Shown here piece by piece: positions 47,517 through 56,783 of a stretch of DNA of 64,000 nt. This DNA comes from Niastella soli (GTDB lineage Bacteria; Bacteroidota; Bacteroidia; Chitinophagales; Chitinophagaceae), in the NCBI RefSeq assembly GCF_017742245.1, contig NZ_JAGHKO010000014.1:186001-250000 (forward strand). The letters run 5' to 3'. How positions within the stretch are numbered: position 1 is the stretch's first letter; the number at the start of each line of letters is the position of its first letter. Position numbers and translations under genes: made by a program. The notes under the pieces were generated by a model. It saw only the letters and a program-made list of their open reading frames with translations. It did not search any database and was not told the origin of the DNA.

Positions 47517-47990
47517 CTAACTGGTAATGTAATGTTCGAGGTGTTGAATGATGAAATCCTTCTGATCGATGATATGTTTTACCAGATCACCGATTGAAAT
47601 GAGTCCAACCAATTCATTGTCTTCGAGCACAGGTAAATGACGGATATGCTTATCTGTCATTAATTGCATGCAGTAGTCGATCTTAGTATCAGGAGTTACA
47701 AACACCGGGCTTTCGGTCATAATATCCATTACCCTGGTCTCTCTTGAGGATCTTCCTTTCAATATTACTTTGCGGGCGTAGTCACGTTCTGTAAAAATAC
47801 CATCCAGTTTACCACATTCTTCCAAAACAACCAGGGAACCGAGATTCTTCGACTCCAGTGTTTCCAAAGCTTCGTATACGGAGCTCTCCGGATTTACCGT
47901 GTATACTACATGTCCTTTGATTTGCAGTATATCTTTTACCGTATCCATGGTAATAGTTTTAAGAGCTGTTTGTACTGTTAAGTTATTCAT
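47517..47990 (-). CDS. CBS-domain-pair protein
   Basis: 157 residues from ATG 47990. A second ATG at 47948 (MDTVKDILQIKG) matches the usual start of this family and is an alternative. Two CBS motifs form one Bateman module: the first near 28-75 (VYTVNPESSVYEALETLESK to GKLDGIFTERDYARKVIL) and the second near 90-145 (ESPVFVTPDTKIDYCMQLMT to LVGLISIGDLVKHII). Such stand-alone modules bind adenine nucleotides or NAD-type ligands and sense energy state. It lies 114 bp upstream of nuoA on the same strand and could be co-transcribed with complex I, but no direct functional link is known. Confidence 0.93.
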   Translation of the reverse strand: MNNLTVQTALKTITMDTVKDILQIKGHVVYTVNPESSVYEALETLESKNLGSLVVLEECGKLDGIFTERDYARKVILKGRSSRETRVMDIMTESPVFVTPDTKIDYCMQLMTDKHIRHLPVLEDNELVGLISIGDLVKHIIDQKDFIIQHLEHYITS

Positions 47991-48112
47991 TTTTTATTAA
48001 ATAAAAAATTTATCCCTAAACGAGGCAAAAAGAACAGATAACAATGATCAAAATCAGATAATGTGCTACCCGTCGACATTTAAAAGCCATTACCTTAGTA
48101 AAAAATACCAAC

Positions 48113-48613
48113 ATGAAAAAGTATCACTTCCTCCTCATAACAGGTTTCATCTACTACATCACGTCTTGTCAGCAGGCCGGTACTGAAAAAACTACCAATG
48201 AAAAAATGAGCGACACTACTGCGGCCTTTGACCTTGGCAAAGCCAAGGAATGGATAGAAAGTGATAACAGGAAATTTGAAGAAGAGATGAAAAAGGGCGA
48301 CTCAAATGCACTGGCTGCTCACTATGCAGATAACGCCTGGTTCATGTCAAGCAACCAGGAACCTGTAAAAGGCAAAGACATTGCAGGCGCGTGGGGCGCT
48401 GGCATCAGATCTGGGTTAAAAGAAATAAAACTCACCACCGTTGATCTGGTTGGCAATGCGGAACTGCTGGTAGAGACTGGCCTGTATGAAGCAATTGGCA
48501 ATACTAATAAAACACTCGACAAAGGCAAGTATATAGTAGTATGGAAACCTGAAAACGGTGGCTGGAAAATTTATCGCGATATCGGCAACAGTAATGTGCC
48601 TTTGAAGAAGTAA
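48113..48613 (+). CDS. Lipoprotein with SnoaL/DUF4440-like (NTF2) domain
   Basis: 166 residues. The signal sequence MKKYHFLLITGFIYYITSC ends in a lipobox-like Cys. From about residue 45 it is an NTF2-like domain: the N-terminal helix WIESDNRKFEEEMKKGDSNA, then ALAAHYADNAWFMSSNQEPV and the end IVVWKPENGGWKIYRDIGNS. These match DUF4440/YybH-type proteins, which are small cone-shaped folds of unknown ligand. The motif CASYAD seen in some relatives is AAHYADNA here. It sits alone before the sigma factor gene. Confidence 0.88.
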   Translation: MKKYHFLLITGFIYYITSCQQAGTEKTTNEKMSDTTAAFDLGKAKEWIESDNRKFEEEMKKGDSNALAAHYADNAWFMSSNQEPVKGKDIAGAWGAGIRSGLKEIKLTTVDLVGNAELLVETGLYEAIGNTNKTLDKGKYIVVWKPENGGWKIYRDIGNSNVPLKK

Positions 48614-48757
48614 TACAGTCCTATATTTCAATAATATCGTTCCTGGTAATAGCGGATATTTCCCCGGTTCCGGTAATATTTTAAGCAAAATCGTTTTTTA
48701 TCTGCTAAAAAACACATACATTCAGAGTAAATTAGTAGTAAACCCTTTCCTGATCTT

Positions 48758-49321
48758 ATGCGTGCCAGCTCTACCTCACATAGAGAAAATGAAATCTCCC
48801 TGCAACGGGATGGCATAGCTGCCTTTGAAACGCTGTACAAAAAATACTGGTACCAGCTTTATTGTGTAGCCTTTAAATATACCAGCTCAGCACCCGACGC
48901 GGAGGAATTGGTGCAAAACCTGTTTGAGAAAATATGGCGTAACCGGGCATCGCTGCATGTAAATAACTGGGGCGCTTTTCTTACAGTCTCCTTACGAAAT
49001 AGCGTAATCGATTTTCACCGAAAGCAGTTGTTAAAGAATAAATTCCTGAAGAATTATCAACCCCTGTCAGCCATCAACTCCCTGGAAGAAGAACTAGACC
49101 AGGAGCAGTTACTGGTGCTCATAGAACATCATCTGCACGAACTGCCCGAAAAAACGCAGACCATATTCAAATTAAGCCGTTATGAGCATAAGTCTGTAAA
49201 AGAAATTGCCGGCCATATGCAACTCACTGAAAAAGCAGTTGAATATCATATTACACGGTCGCTCAAACTGCTGCGCCAGCATTTGCATAATTATTTGAAC
49301 ACTTATTTTACGCTTTTATAA
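48758..49321 (+). CDS. ECF RNA polymerase sigma factor (Bacteroidota sigma-70 family)
   Basis: 187 residues. Region 2 is FETLYKKYWYQLYCVAFKYT with the core-binding DAEELVQNLFEKIW motif. Region 4 is LPEKTQTIFKLSRYEHKSVK followed by EIAGHMQLTEKAVEYHITRSL, which reads the minus-35-like element. It directly precedes a FecR-type anti-sigma gene and a SusC/SusD pair, the classical trans-envelope signalling arrangement, so it probably activates the pair at 50620-56060. Confidence 0.95.
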   Translation: MRASSTSHRENEISLQRDGIAAFETLYKKYWYQLYCVAFKYTSSAPDAEELVQNLFEKIWRNRASLHVNNWGAFLTVSLRNSVIDFHRKQLLKNKFLKNYQPLSAINSLEEELDQEQLLVLIEHHLHELPEKTQTIFKLSRYEHKSVKEIAGHMQLTEKAVEYHITRSLKLLRQHLHNYLNTYFTLL

Positions 49322-49392
49322 ACCGCAATAAAATATTTCACTACCCCTTTAGGGTTCGACACCCTCCCTACGTCATATAATAAACACCGTAA

Positions 49393-50466
49393 TTGAGCCA
49401 ATCGAACTTTGATCGCTTATTACAGAAATATCTGGCAGGCCAGTGCACCGAAGAAGAGGAAAAGCTGGTGCTGGAATGGTACGAACAGATGGTGCATAAC
49501 AGCGACCTGCATTTATCAGACGGCGAAAGATCGTTGATAGAAGCCAGAATGTGGCAGGCTATTCAAACCAACCTACAGTTAACCGCAGCGGATGCTGCCC
49601 CAACGAAAATAAGACAGTTAACCGCACGCACCTGGTTTCAGCTAAGCGCAGCCGCAGTTGTTACCGGATTGATTGCCACCGCTGTATTATTATATTGGTA
49701 TCAACCGGCCAGGAATCAATCATTGGTAGCCATAGCCAGCAAGGAAAACTATGATAGCCTGGTGAATGAAACCAATATCGATCGCAGGGTCCAACTAACA
49801 GATAGCACCCTGATCACCCTACAACCTGGCGCCAGGCTGTATTATCCTTTGGTCTTTACCGGAACTACCCGGGAGGTATTCCTAAAAGGCAGTGCATTTT
49901 TTAACGTGTATCATAACCCGGCCAAACACTTTAAAGTGCACCTGAACAATGGTTTAACAACTGAGGTACTGGGCACCAGTTTTCATATAACACAACATAC
50001 AGACCAGAATACAGAGGTAGCGGTTGTAACCGGGAAGGTGCTTGTATACCGGCAGCAGGTACCAAAAGAAAAGCATGGGCAGGAAAACGCAGCAGGTATA
50101 CTATTGACCCGTAATAAAAAAGTCACTTATAATGCCGTCTCCAATCTGCTGATCACCGGCATTGTCGACGATCCGAAACCCCTGGCGAAAACAGCCCGGC
50201 AACAGGGGCCCAGTAACCAAACATCAGTACCTTCTTTTGTTTTTGAAGAAGCATTGTTACAGGATGTATTACAATCATTGAGCGACGCCTATGGCATTCT
50301 GATCAAACCAGAGACCGAACAACTGGGCCACCGCCATTTTCACGGCGACATTTCAAAGTATAGCCTTTTTTCGCAGCTGGAATATATCTGTAAAACAACA
50401 CAAACCTCTTACGAGATAAACGGCTCGCAAATAATCATAAAAGAAACCAGAACTGGCAATCCATAA
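49393..50466 (+). CDS. FecR family anti-sigma factor
   Basis: 357 residues when started at TTG 49393, since no ATG fits upstream. This reads M(L)SQSNFDRLLQKYLAGQCT, the typical FecR N-terminus that binds the sigma factor. A single membrane helix at about 84-102 (LSAAAVVTGLIATAVLLYWY) is followed by a periplasmic FecR domain (VQLTDSTLITLQPGARLYYP, REVFLKGSAFFNVYHNPAKH, TEVLGTSFHITQH) and a C-terminal STN-like domain (EALLQDVLQSLSDAYGILIK). It senses the TonB-dependent transporter through its periplasmic part. It is the middle gene of a sigma, anti-sigma, SusC order. Confidence 0.95.
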   Translation: MSQSNFDRLLQKYLAGQCTEEEEKLVLEWYEQMVHNSDLHLSDGERSLIEARMWQAIQTNLQLTAADAAPTKIRQLTARTWFQLSAAAVVTGLIATAVLLYWYQPARNQSLVAIASKENYDSLVNETNIDRRVQLTDSTLITLQPGARLYYPLVFTGTTREVFLKGSAFFNVYHNPAKHFKVHLNNGLTTEVLGTSFHITQHTDQNTEVAVVTGKVLVYRQQVPKEKHGQENAAGILLTRNKKVTYNAVSNLLITGIVDDPKPLAKTARQQGPSNQTSVPSFVFEEALLQDVLQSLSDAYGILIKPETEQLGHRHFHGDISKYSLFSQLEYICKTTQTSYEINGSQIIIKETRTGNP

Positions 50467-50619
50467 CACGACCGTAATTATTTATCACTAAAATCTGTTA
50501 ATCCGGCAATACCGGACCTCCCGCGGTATATGTAGCGCTGCATAATGCGGCAGGGCCTGCTATTGCCATACATCAGACCAACAACTGCAAAATATCTTAT
50601 TGTTCTAAAAATCTTTACT

Positions 50620-53600
50620 ATGAGAAAAAAACGATTGCACCTGATCATTGCCCGCCTCCTATTGTGGCAACTGTCGCTTATCATTACCTGCAGCAATACC
50701 GTGCAGGCAAATGCGCAAAACATCCTGGAGAAAAAGATCACGCTTAGCATGGAACAGGTAGAAGTAAAAAAAGTACTTCGGGAAATTCAACGCCAAACAG
50801 GTGTTGCCTTTATTTACAGCAGCGACATGATCAACCTGAACAAAAAGGTTTCCTGCAAACTGATCAACAGGAAACTCGCAGAGCTGTTCACCACGGTATT
50901 AACACCCATTGGTATTTATTTCAACGTTATAGATGAAAAACAGATCCTTCTGTACAATGCACCTGCGGAGCAAAAAAAAACAGCAGAGAAGGTCATATCC
51001 GATGCAACATCCCCCCCATTGATCATAGGCGGTCAGGTTTTAAACGATAAAGGATTGCCATTGCCGGGTGTATCTGTTATGGTGCGTGGCGCTTCCATTG
51101 GCACTACCACCGACCGGGATGGGCGTTTTACCATAACGGTCCCGTATGCAGAAGCAACCATTGTATTTTCATTTATAGGGTATCAGTCGCAGGACGTTTC
51201 ATTGCAGGGCCGCACCGCACTGGCAGTTACCCTAAAAGAAGATGCGCAAAACCTGAAAGATGTAGTGGTGGTTGGATATGGCACCCAAAAGAAAATGACC
51301 GTAACCGGCGCTGTGGCGGCCATTTCATCGCGCGAGCTGCAGCAAAGCCCCACGGCCAATTTAACCAATGCACTGGCCGGACGCTTGCCCGGACTGAATG
51401 TTAACCAGTTTTCCGGCGGCGAACCGGGTGTAGACATCAGCGATATTTACATCCGCGGCATTGGTACTTATGGTAATGCAAGACCTATTGTGATCGTGGA
51501 CGGCGTAGAACGTTCCTTAAACTATTTAAGCGCCGATGAAATTGAAAGCTTCACCATACTCAAAGACGCCTCAGCAACCGCCGTATTTGGCGTTCGTGGC
51601 GCTAATGGGGTGATCGTTATTACTACCAAACGAGGAAAAGCATCTGAAAAAGCCACGCTTAACTTTAAGATCTCTGATGGCGTCAATACGCCCATTCACT
51701 TTCCCGAATACCTCGGTTCCGCCGATTATGCCATGCTGTTCAACGAGGCCAAAATAAATGACAATCCGGGGGTATCCCCTTCCACCCTGAACCTGTTCAC
51801 TCCCGAACAAATCGACAATCTCCGCCGCGCCAAAGGCGACAATTCTGACGGACTGGGTTACAATATCAATTACTTCGATTACGCCTTTAAACCAGGTATT
51901 CAACAGGATTACAGCTTAACCATCCAGGGCGGCAGCAACAGGGCACGGTATTTTATCATGGGCAATTACTTTCAGCAGAATGGGAACTATAAACATACGG
52001 CAAACGATGCCTATAAGACCCAGGCCATTTTTAAACGGTATAACTTCCGGTCGAATATAGATGTTGACATCACCAACTCCCTGTATGCCTCGCTTATCCT
52101 GGGTGCCCGCATTACCGATCGTAATGCACCGGGCACTACCGCCAACCGGGTAATTGAAATTGCCAATACCCAACCTCCTATTTACCCCATCATACTCGAA
52201 AGCAACGAGGACCCCGGCAACAAAGCCTACAATGTAAAATTCCCCAATGGCATGCTCTTTGGCACGCAGACCTATCGCTTTAATATGCTGGGCGAATTGT
52301 CAAAGACCGGTTATCTCGATCAGCGGGATAATTATCTCGATGGTTCCTTTATTATGGGGTACAAACTCGATGCGCTCACCAAGGGACTAAAACTGGAAGG
52401 TATGTTTTCGTATGACCGGCAAGGTGGATACTGGATCACCCGTTCCGTTCCCACCGAATCGCAGGGTTACCGCGTATATCCCGGTTATGCAACGTTTTAT
52501 CCCAATGAAGGCGTGGATGTGTACATGAAAGGCGGCCACTATACCGGGTTATACGGCAGTCCGCGCCGTACAACCGACAATACGCTGGGGAACAGCTATT
52601 CACGGGATGATGATGTTGGCCGTACTTACTATCAACTCAAGCTCGATTATGTAAGATCATTCGGCAAACACAACGTGTCGGGTCTGATGCTGGCCAACCG
52701 GTCTATCAGGATAAAAAATAATGAAGTACCATTCTGTTACCAGGGGATCTCCGGCCGTGTTACCTATAACTACGATCAGCGGTACCTGGCTGAGGTTGAT
52801 ATGGGTTTTAACGGGTCAGAGAATTTTGCACCTGGCCGCCGGTATGGTAAATTCCCGGCAGCTTCCCTGGGCTGGGTTGCCAGCAATGAACCATTCATGC
52901 AAGCGACCCAGGGTTGGCTTGACATGCTAAAGATCAGAGGTTCCTACGGACTGGTAGGCAATGATCAGGCAGGTTCCAATCCCAGTGATAACCGATTTGG
53001 TTACCTGCAGTTTTATAACAACTCCGGCGATGCCTATAACTTCGGCACCCAAAACAACAATAACCCTGGTGGCATTCGTCCGGGCCGGCTGGCCAATCCA
53101 TTGCTAACCTGGGAAAAAGCACGCAAGATCAATATGGGTGTTGATATGGAATTTATGAACAGGCGATTGACCATTACGGTTGACCTGTTTCACGAACACC
53201 GGTATGATATCATTACCGACCTCAGTGGTTCCGACAAACAGGGTTTCCCATCACTCGTAGGCACCAGTGCGCCATTGATAAATGCCGGTATTGTAAACAA
53301 TAAAGGAATTGATTTTGAGATAACCTGGAGCGATAAAATAGGTAGTTATTTCACTTACACCGTGCGACCCAATTTCTCTTATGCCCGTAACAAGATCAAA
53401 TACCAACGCGAAGTGGCCCGGAACTATCCCTGGCAATACCGTACCGGTTTACCGGTAGGGCAACCCTTTGTTTATATCTTCAATGGGTTTATAAACAGCC
53501 AGAAAGAAGCCGATGAGCTGAATCAAATGAATAATGGTACCGGGTTTCAAAAATGGGGGACCGTTTTACCTGGTGATGTAACTTATGTTGACATAGACGG

Positions 53601-54153
53601 GGATGGTCAGATCACCGACTTAAACGACCGCATCCCGAAAGGTTACCCACGCGTACCTGAGATCCAGTATGGTATTCCTATCAGTTGCCGCTATAAATCG
53701 ATTGACGTGAGCATCCTGCTTCAGGGGGCCACCCATACTTCATTATTACTCGGCGGGCCAGCTACTTATGATTTTCCTCTTTATCAGAACGATGAAGTAG
53801 GTAAAGTAAAACCCATGCACCTGCAACGCTGGACGCCAGAAACAGCCGCTTCTGCCAAATATCCGGCCTTGCATTACGGCAAATACGACAACAATAAACA
53901 ATATTACAGCAGCCTTTTCCTGTACAACGCGCAATACCTGCGGCTAAAGAACTTTGAGATCGGTTATTACCTGCCCTCCAAATGGATGAAACGTGCAGGT
54001 CTGCAAAGGACCCGGTTATACGTTCAGGGTATGAATATGATAACCTTCGATAAACTTAAAACAGTAGATGTGGACCCCGAAACCAATGACGCCAATGGCA
54101 ACTGGTACCCTATTATGAAAGTGGTGAATTTCGGGATTGATATTACACTGTAG
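50620..54153 (+). CDS. SusC/RagA-type TonB-dependent outer-membrane transporter with STN domain
   Basis: 1177 residues from ATG 50620, which gives a proper signal sequence (MRKKRLHLIIARLLLWQLSL). An STN signalling domain lies at about 50-110 (FIYSSDMINLNKKVSCKLIN), then a carboxypeptidase-regulatory-like domain (GGQVLNDKGLPLPGVSVMVR, TDRDGRFTITVP), the SusC hallmark KDVVVVGYGTQKKMTVTGAV, a plug (IRGIGTYGNARPIVIVDGVE, DASATAVFGVRGANGVIVIT) and a 22-strand-type barrel. The STN domain marks it as a signalling transporter for the FecR/sigma pair upstream. The substrate is unknown: no glycosidase or peptidase gene follows. Confidence 0.96.
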   Translation: MRKKRLHLIIARLLLWQLSLIITCSNTVQANAQNILEKKITLSMEQVEVKKVLREIQRQTGVAFIYSSDMINLNKKVSCKLINRKLAELFTTVLTPIGIYFNVIDEKQILLYNAPAEQKKTAEKVISDATSPPLIIGGQVLNDKGLPLPGVSVMVRGASIGTTTDRDGRFTITVPYAEATIVFSFIGYQSQDVSLQGRTALAVTLKEDAQNLKDVVVVGYGTQKKMTVTGAVAAISSRELQQSPTANLTNALAGRLPGLNVNQFSGGEPGVDISDIYIRGIGTYGNARPIVIVDGVERSLNYLSADEIESFTILKDASATAVFGVRGANGVIVITTKRGKASEKATLNFKISDGVNTPIHFPEYLGSADYAMLFNEAKINDNPGVSPSTLNLFTPEQIDNLRRAKGDNSDGLGYNINYFDYAFKPGIQQDYSLTIQGGSNRARYFIMGNYFQQNGNYKHTANDAYKTQAIFKRYNFRSNIDVDITNSLYASLILGARITDRNAPGTTANRVIEIANTQPPIYPIILESNEDPGNKAYNVKFPNGMLFGTQTYRFNMLGELSKTGYLDQRDNYLDGSFIMGYKLDALTKGLKLEGMFSYDRQGGYWITRSVPTESQGYRVYPGYATFYPNEGVDVYMKGGHYTGLYGSPRRTTDNTLGNSYSRDDDVGRTYYQLKLDYVRSFGKHNVSGLMLANRSIRIKNNEVPFCYQGISGRVTYNYDQRYLAEVDMGFNGSENFAPGRRYGKFPAASLGWVASNEPFMQATQGWLDMLKIRGSYGLVGNDQAGSNPSDNRFGYLQFYNNSGDAYNFGTQNNNNPGGIRPGRLANPLLTWEKARKINMGVDMEFMNRRLTITVDLFHEHRYDIITDLSGSDKQGFPSLVGTSAPLINAGIVNNKGIDFEITWSDKIGSYFTYTVRPNFSYARNKIKYQREVARNYPWQYRTGLPVGQPFVYIFNGFINSQKEADELNQMNNGTGFQKWGTVLPGDVTYVDIDGDGQITDLNDRIPKGYPRVPEIQYGIPISCRYKSIDVSILLQGATHTSLLLGGPATYDFPLYQNDEVGKVKPMHLQRWTPETAASAKYPALHYGKYDNNKQYYSSLFLYNAQYLRLKNFEIGYYLPSKWMKRAGLQRTRLYVQGMNMITFDKLKTVDVDPETNDANGNWYPIMKVVNFGIDITL

Positions 54154-54182
54154 GAAAATGAATGAGAAGTAAAATATTTATT

Positions 54183-56060
54183 ATGAAAACAAGAACCATT
54201 ACTACATATATAATCCTTGCGCTACTGCTAACAGCCTGCAAGAAAGATTTTCTCGATCGCAAACCCGATGACCAGATGACCGAGCAACAGGTTTTTGCCG
54301 ATTATGAAAAAGTAAACAAAATGATCACCGATCTATATGGTGATCTGCATTCCCGCGCCCGCGGCCTGGCTTTTCTGCAACACTTTTCCCTGAGTGCCAT
54401 TACGGATGAATGCCGCGGATCAACTGTTGAGAACGGACAATCGCGCACGTTCAATACCGGGGGATGGAACGCCAATGACCAACCGGGATCAGGCTATAAA
54501 TGGGCCGATATTTACTCCACCATCAGGATAGCAAATTTGATCATAACAGGCATAAGAATCTATAATACGCCCGACAATCCGCTAAACGCGGGCGATCTAA
54601 GCATTCGTTTGGGCGAGACCTATTTCATGCGTGCATACTACCATTACCTGGCAGCCCGGCTGTATGGCGAGATCCCCTATATCGATCACCTGGTTGATCC
54701 CAATGGCGATCTGGCGATTCCACAGGAAGCATTTCATACTGTAGTAGAAAAGATCTGCGCCGATTGCGATTCTGCCTTAGCGCTGTTACCAGTAAACCAA
54801 ACCGACCCGCAATTTGCCAGAGTGGAAAAAGGCACCGCCCTTGCCTTAAAAGCCATTGTACGCTGGATGGCCGCTACCCCACTCTACAATGGTGGCGTGC
54901 TGGCCAATGATACCAGGATTGGGGCAGCCAGTTACAGCACCCGCAACAACCAACGCTGGGAGGCAGCACGCGACGCCGCCAAGGCCGTATTAGACCTGAA
55001 ATCAACAAATGGGAAACCTCGCTACAGCCTGTATACCAATTATGGGCCTACCGATTTTGTTTCAGGCAGCAATAACAAAGTATATACCCGTTTGTATCAA
55101 CTCTTCTATGATTTCAATGCATTTACAACGGAAGCCATTTTTATGAACATGAATGATAAATACGAAGCCTGGCAGGGAGATAACTATCCGCCATCAGAAG
55201 GCGGCGGCTCGCGTCAGCAACCGGTACAGGAACAGGTTGACGAATATGAATACATCGCGCCTGATGGGTATGGTTATCCGATCTATGATGCGCGTGCCAT
55301 TGGCGATGGATACGACGACTCGAATCCATATGAAGGTATCAAACGCGATCCACGACTATACCGGGATGTTATTTACAACGGCGCCACCTTTCGCAATTCA
55401 GTAAAAAATACGGCCACCGGGTCCGACAAGATCGGCGCTACCAACTCCACCACCACCGGTTATTTTCTACGTAAATTTTATCGGGAAGATTACCGGCCTG
55501 GCAATGGCGTTGGTTTTCAAATACATTACCCGCTCATCCGGCTACCAGAGATCATGCTTATCTATGCAGAAGCGTTAAATGAAACCGGCGGCTCAACCGA
55601 TGACATCATCAACCTGCTCAACAGCATCAGGCAACGATCGTTTATGGCGCCGGTACCACCTGCTATAATAGGCGACAAAGTAAAAACCAATGAATATATT
55701 CAACGGGAACGCCGGGTAGAATTCTTTTATGAGAACAAACGCTGGTTCAATACGCGTTTATACCTGGAACCCAGCAGCGCCAAAGAATTGGCCCGGGAAC
55801 AGTCGTGGCAGGCAGCAGGTGGCGATAATGATACCCGTTCTCAGAAATACTGGCCGTATCCCAAATGTCAACGAATGGTAAATGGAATGAAACCAGTGGA
55901 GGACCCCAATGGAAAAATAAATATCGGTGGAAAGAAATACAGTATGCAACGTTTTTATGTAGCGACCTGGGTATTTGTGGCGCCTACTCATTTCTTCTTC
56001 CCCATTATGCAGGATGAACTAACAAAAGATCCTGCCTTAAAACAGGCTCCCGGTTGGTAG
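54183..56060 (+). CDS. SusD/RagB-type nutrient-binding lipoprotein
   Basis: 625 residues from ATG 54183 (an ATG at 54162 adds seven residues and is an alternative). The lipobox is LLLTAC (MKTRTITTYIILALLLTACK). SusD features are FLDRKPDDQMTEQQVFADYE, the TPR helices (LGETYFMRAYYHYLAARLYG), LPEIMLIYAEALNETGGSTD and the C-terminal motif RRVEFFYENKRWFNTRLYLE. It forms the lid of the SusC barrel. The central 230-residue insertion with an Arg/Gln/Gly-rich loop is long for the family. The two genes stand 9-30 bp apart. No enzyme is encoded downstream, so this is a transport pair rather than a full polysaccharide utilisation locus. Confidence 0.95.
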   Translation: MKTRTITTYIILALLLTACKKDFLDRKPDDQMTEQQVFADYEKVNKMITDLYGDLHSRARGLAFLQHFSLSAITDECRGSTVENGQSRTFNTGGWNANDQPGSGYKWADIYSTIRIANLIITGIRIYNTPDNPLNAGDLSIRLGETYFMRAYYHYLAARLYGEIPYIDHLVDPNGDLAIPQEAFHTVVEKICADCDSALALLPVNQTDPQFARVEKGTALALKAIVRWMAATPLYNGGVLANDTRIGAASYSTRNNQRWEAARDAAKAVLDLKSTNGKPRYSLYTNYGPTDFVSGSNNKVYTRLYQLFYDFNAFTTEAIFMNMNDKYEAWQGDNYPPSEGGGSRQQPVQEQVDEYEYIAPDGYGYPIYDARAIGDGYDDSNPYEGIKRDPRLYRDVIYNGATFRNSVKNTATGSDKIGATNSTTTGYFLRKFYREDYRPGNGVGFQIHYPLIRLPEIMLIYAEALNETGGSTDDIINLLNSIRQRSFMAPVPPAIIGDKVKTNEYIQRERRVEFFYENKRWFNTRLYLEPSSAKELAREQSWQAAGGDNDTRSQKYWPYPKCQRMVNGMKPVEDPNGKINIGGKKYSMQRFYVATWVFVAPTHFFFPIMQDELTKDPALKQAPGW

Positions 56061-56090
56061 AGAGCACCGACTGGTTACGCAGACATAAGG

Positions 56091-56260
56091 CTGACCTGTA
56101 AGGTTCGTCATTGGGTCTTAAACGATTAAGCTGATCAATCGAACCTGACAGGTCAGTCTTATGAATAATGTAGACCTGTCAGAGCCTGTCCCGCTTTGCG
56201 GGATGCAACTGAACCATCTATTAATGCAAGCTCAAATGATGCACCTTACAGGTCAGTCTT
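56091..56260. repeat. Palindromic AGACCTG-type repeats and a mini-hairpin between convergent genes
   Basis: 56091-56107 and 56140-56156 are 17-bp inverted arms (16 of 17 paired: CTGACCTGTAAGGTTCG against CGAACCTGACAGGTCAG) with a 32-nt loop. Further half-copies lie at 56172-56182 and 56242-56260. A hairpin CCCGC-TTT-GCGGG lies at 56190-56202. The stretch 56061-56258 has no gene. It probably ends transcription of the SusD gene and the opposing DUF1772 gene, although no T-run makes it a canonical terminator. Confidence 0.75.
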
Positions 56261-56768
56261 ACTCTATTTTAGTAGCCCCCTGTTTGACAATACAGGCCAG
56301 CAATACCAGCACCAGGGCAATGGCATTGGCCATTGTTCGGATAGCATGTAACTGGTTCCAGGGTTTTTCGAACAAAGTGCGTTGTTGCTTCAGCGCTTCT
56401 GCTGAAACAGAATGGATCTGCATGGCGTCCAGCGCATTGTTCAGGGGCACGTTGCCGAAGATGGTAACCCCGAACGTTCCCACTCCATACACCAACGTAG
56501 CACCCAGTAATAAATAAAAACGAAGCGGTATTGAAGGAGCATACTGCAACCAGGTACAGACCGGCAACAAGACCAGGGTGCCCATAAAGCTCATAAAGAA
56601 AACTGGATTCAGGATCTCCCGGTTGATCGATTGCATGGCCAGGAGATAGTTGGCATCGCTTAATTTACCCAGTCCCGGGTTTACCGAACAGGAATAAGCA
56701 TAAAAAAGACCGGCAATAAGCGCTGTTGTGAATGCGGTAGCCAACAAAACGAGGTTTGCGAATGTCAT
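56259..56768 (-). CDS. DUF1772 domain membrane protein
   Basis: 169 residues, four predicted membrane helices: LVLLATAFTTALIAGLFYAY, FMSFMGTLVLLPVCTW, FYLLLGATLVYGVGTFGVTI and MANAIALVLVLLACIV. The segment YSCSVNPGLGKLSDANYLLAMQ fits the DUF1772 (anthrone-oxygenase-like) family, in which catalysis is proven only for a few fungal relatives. The bacterial function is unknown. The start ATG is 15 bp after the end of the upstream di-heme cytochrome gene, so they are probably co-transcribed. Confidence 0.88.
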   Translation of the reverse strand: MTFANLVLLATAFTTALIAGLFYAYSCSVNPGLGKLSDANYLLAMQSINREILNPVFFMSFMGTLVLLPVCTWLQYAPSIPLRFYLLLGATLVYGVGTFGVTIFGNVPLNNALDAMQIHSVSAEALKQQRTLFEKPWNQLHAIRTMANAIALVLVLLACIVKQGATKIE

Positions 56769-56783
56769 AAGGGTGGTTTTATA

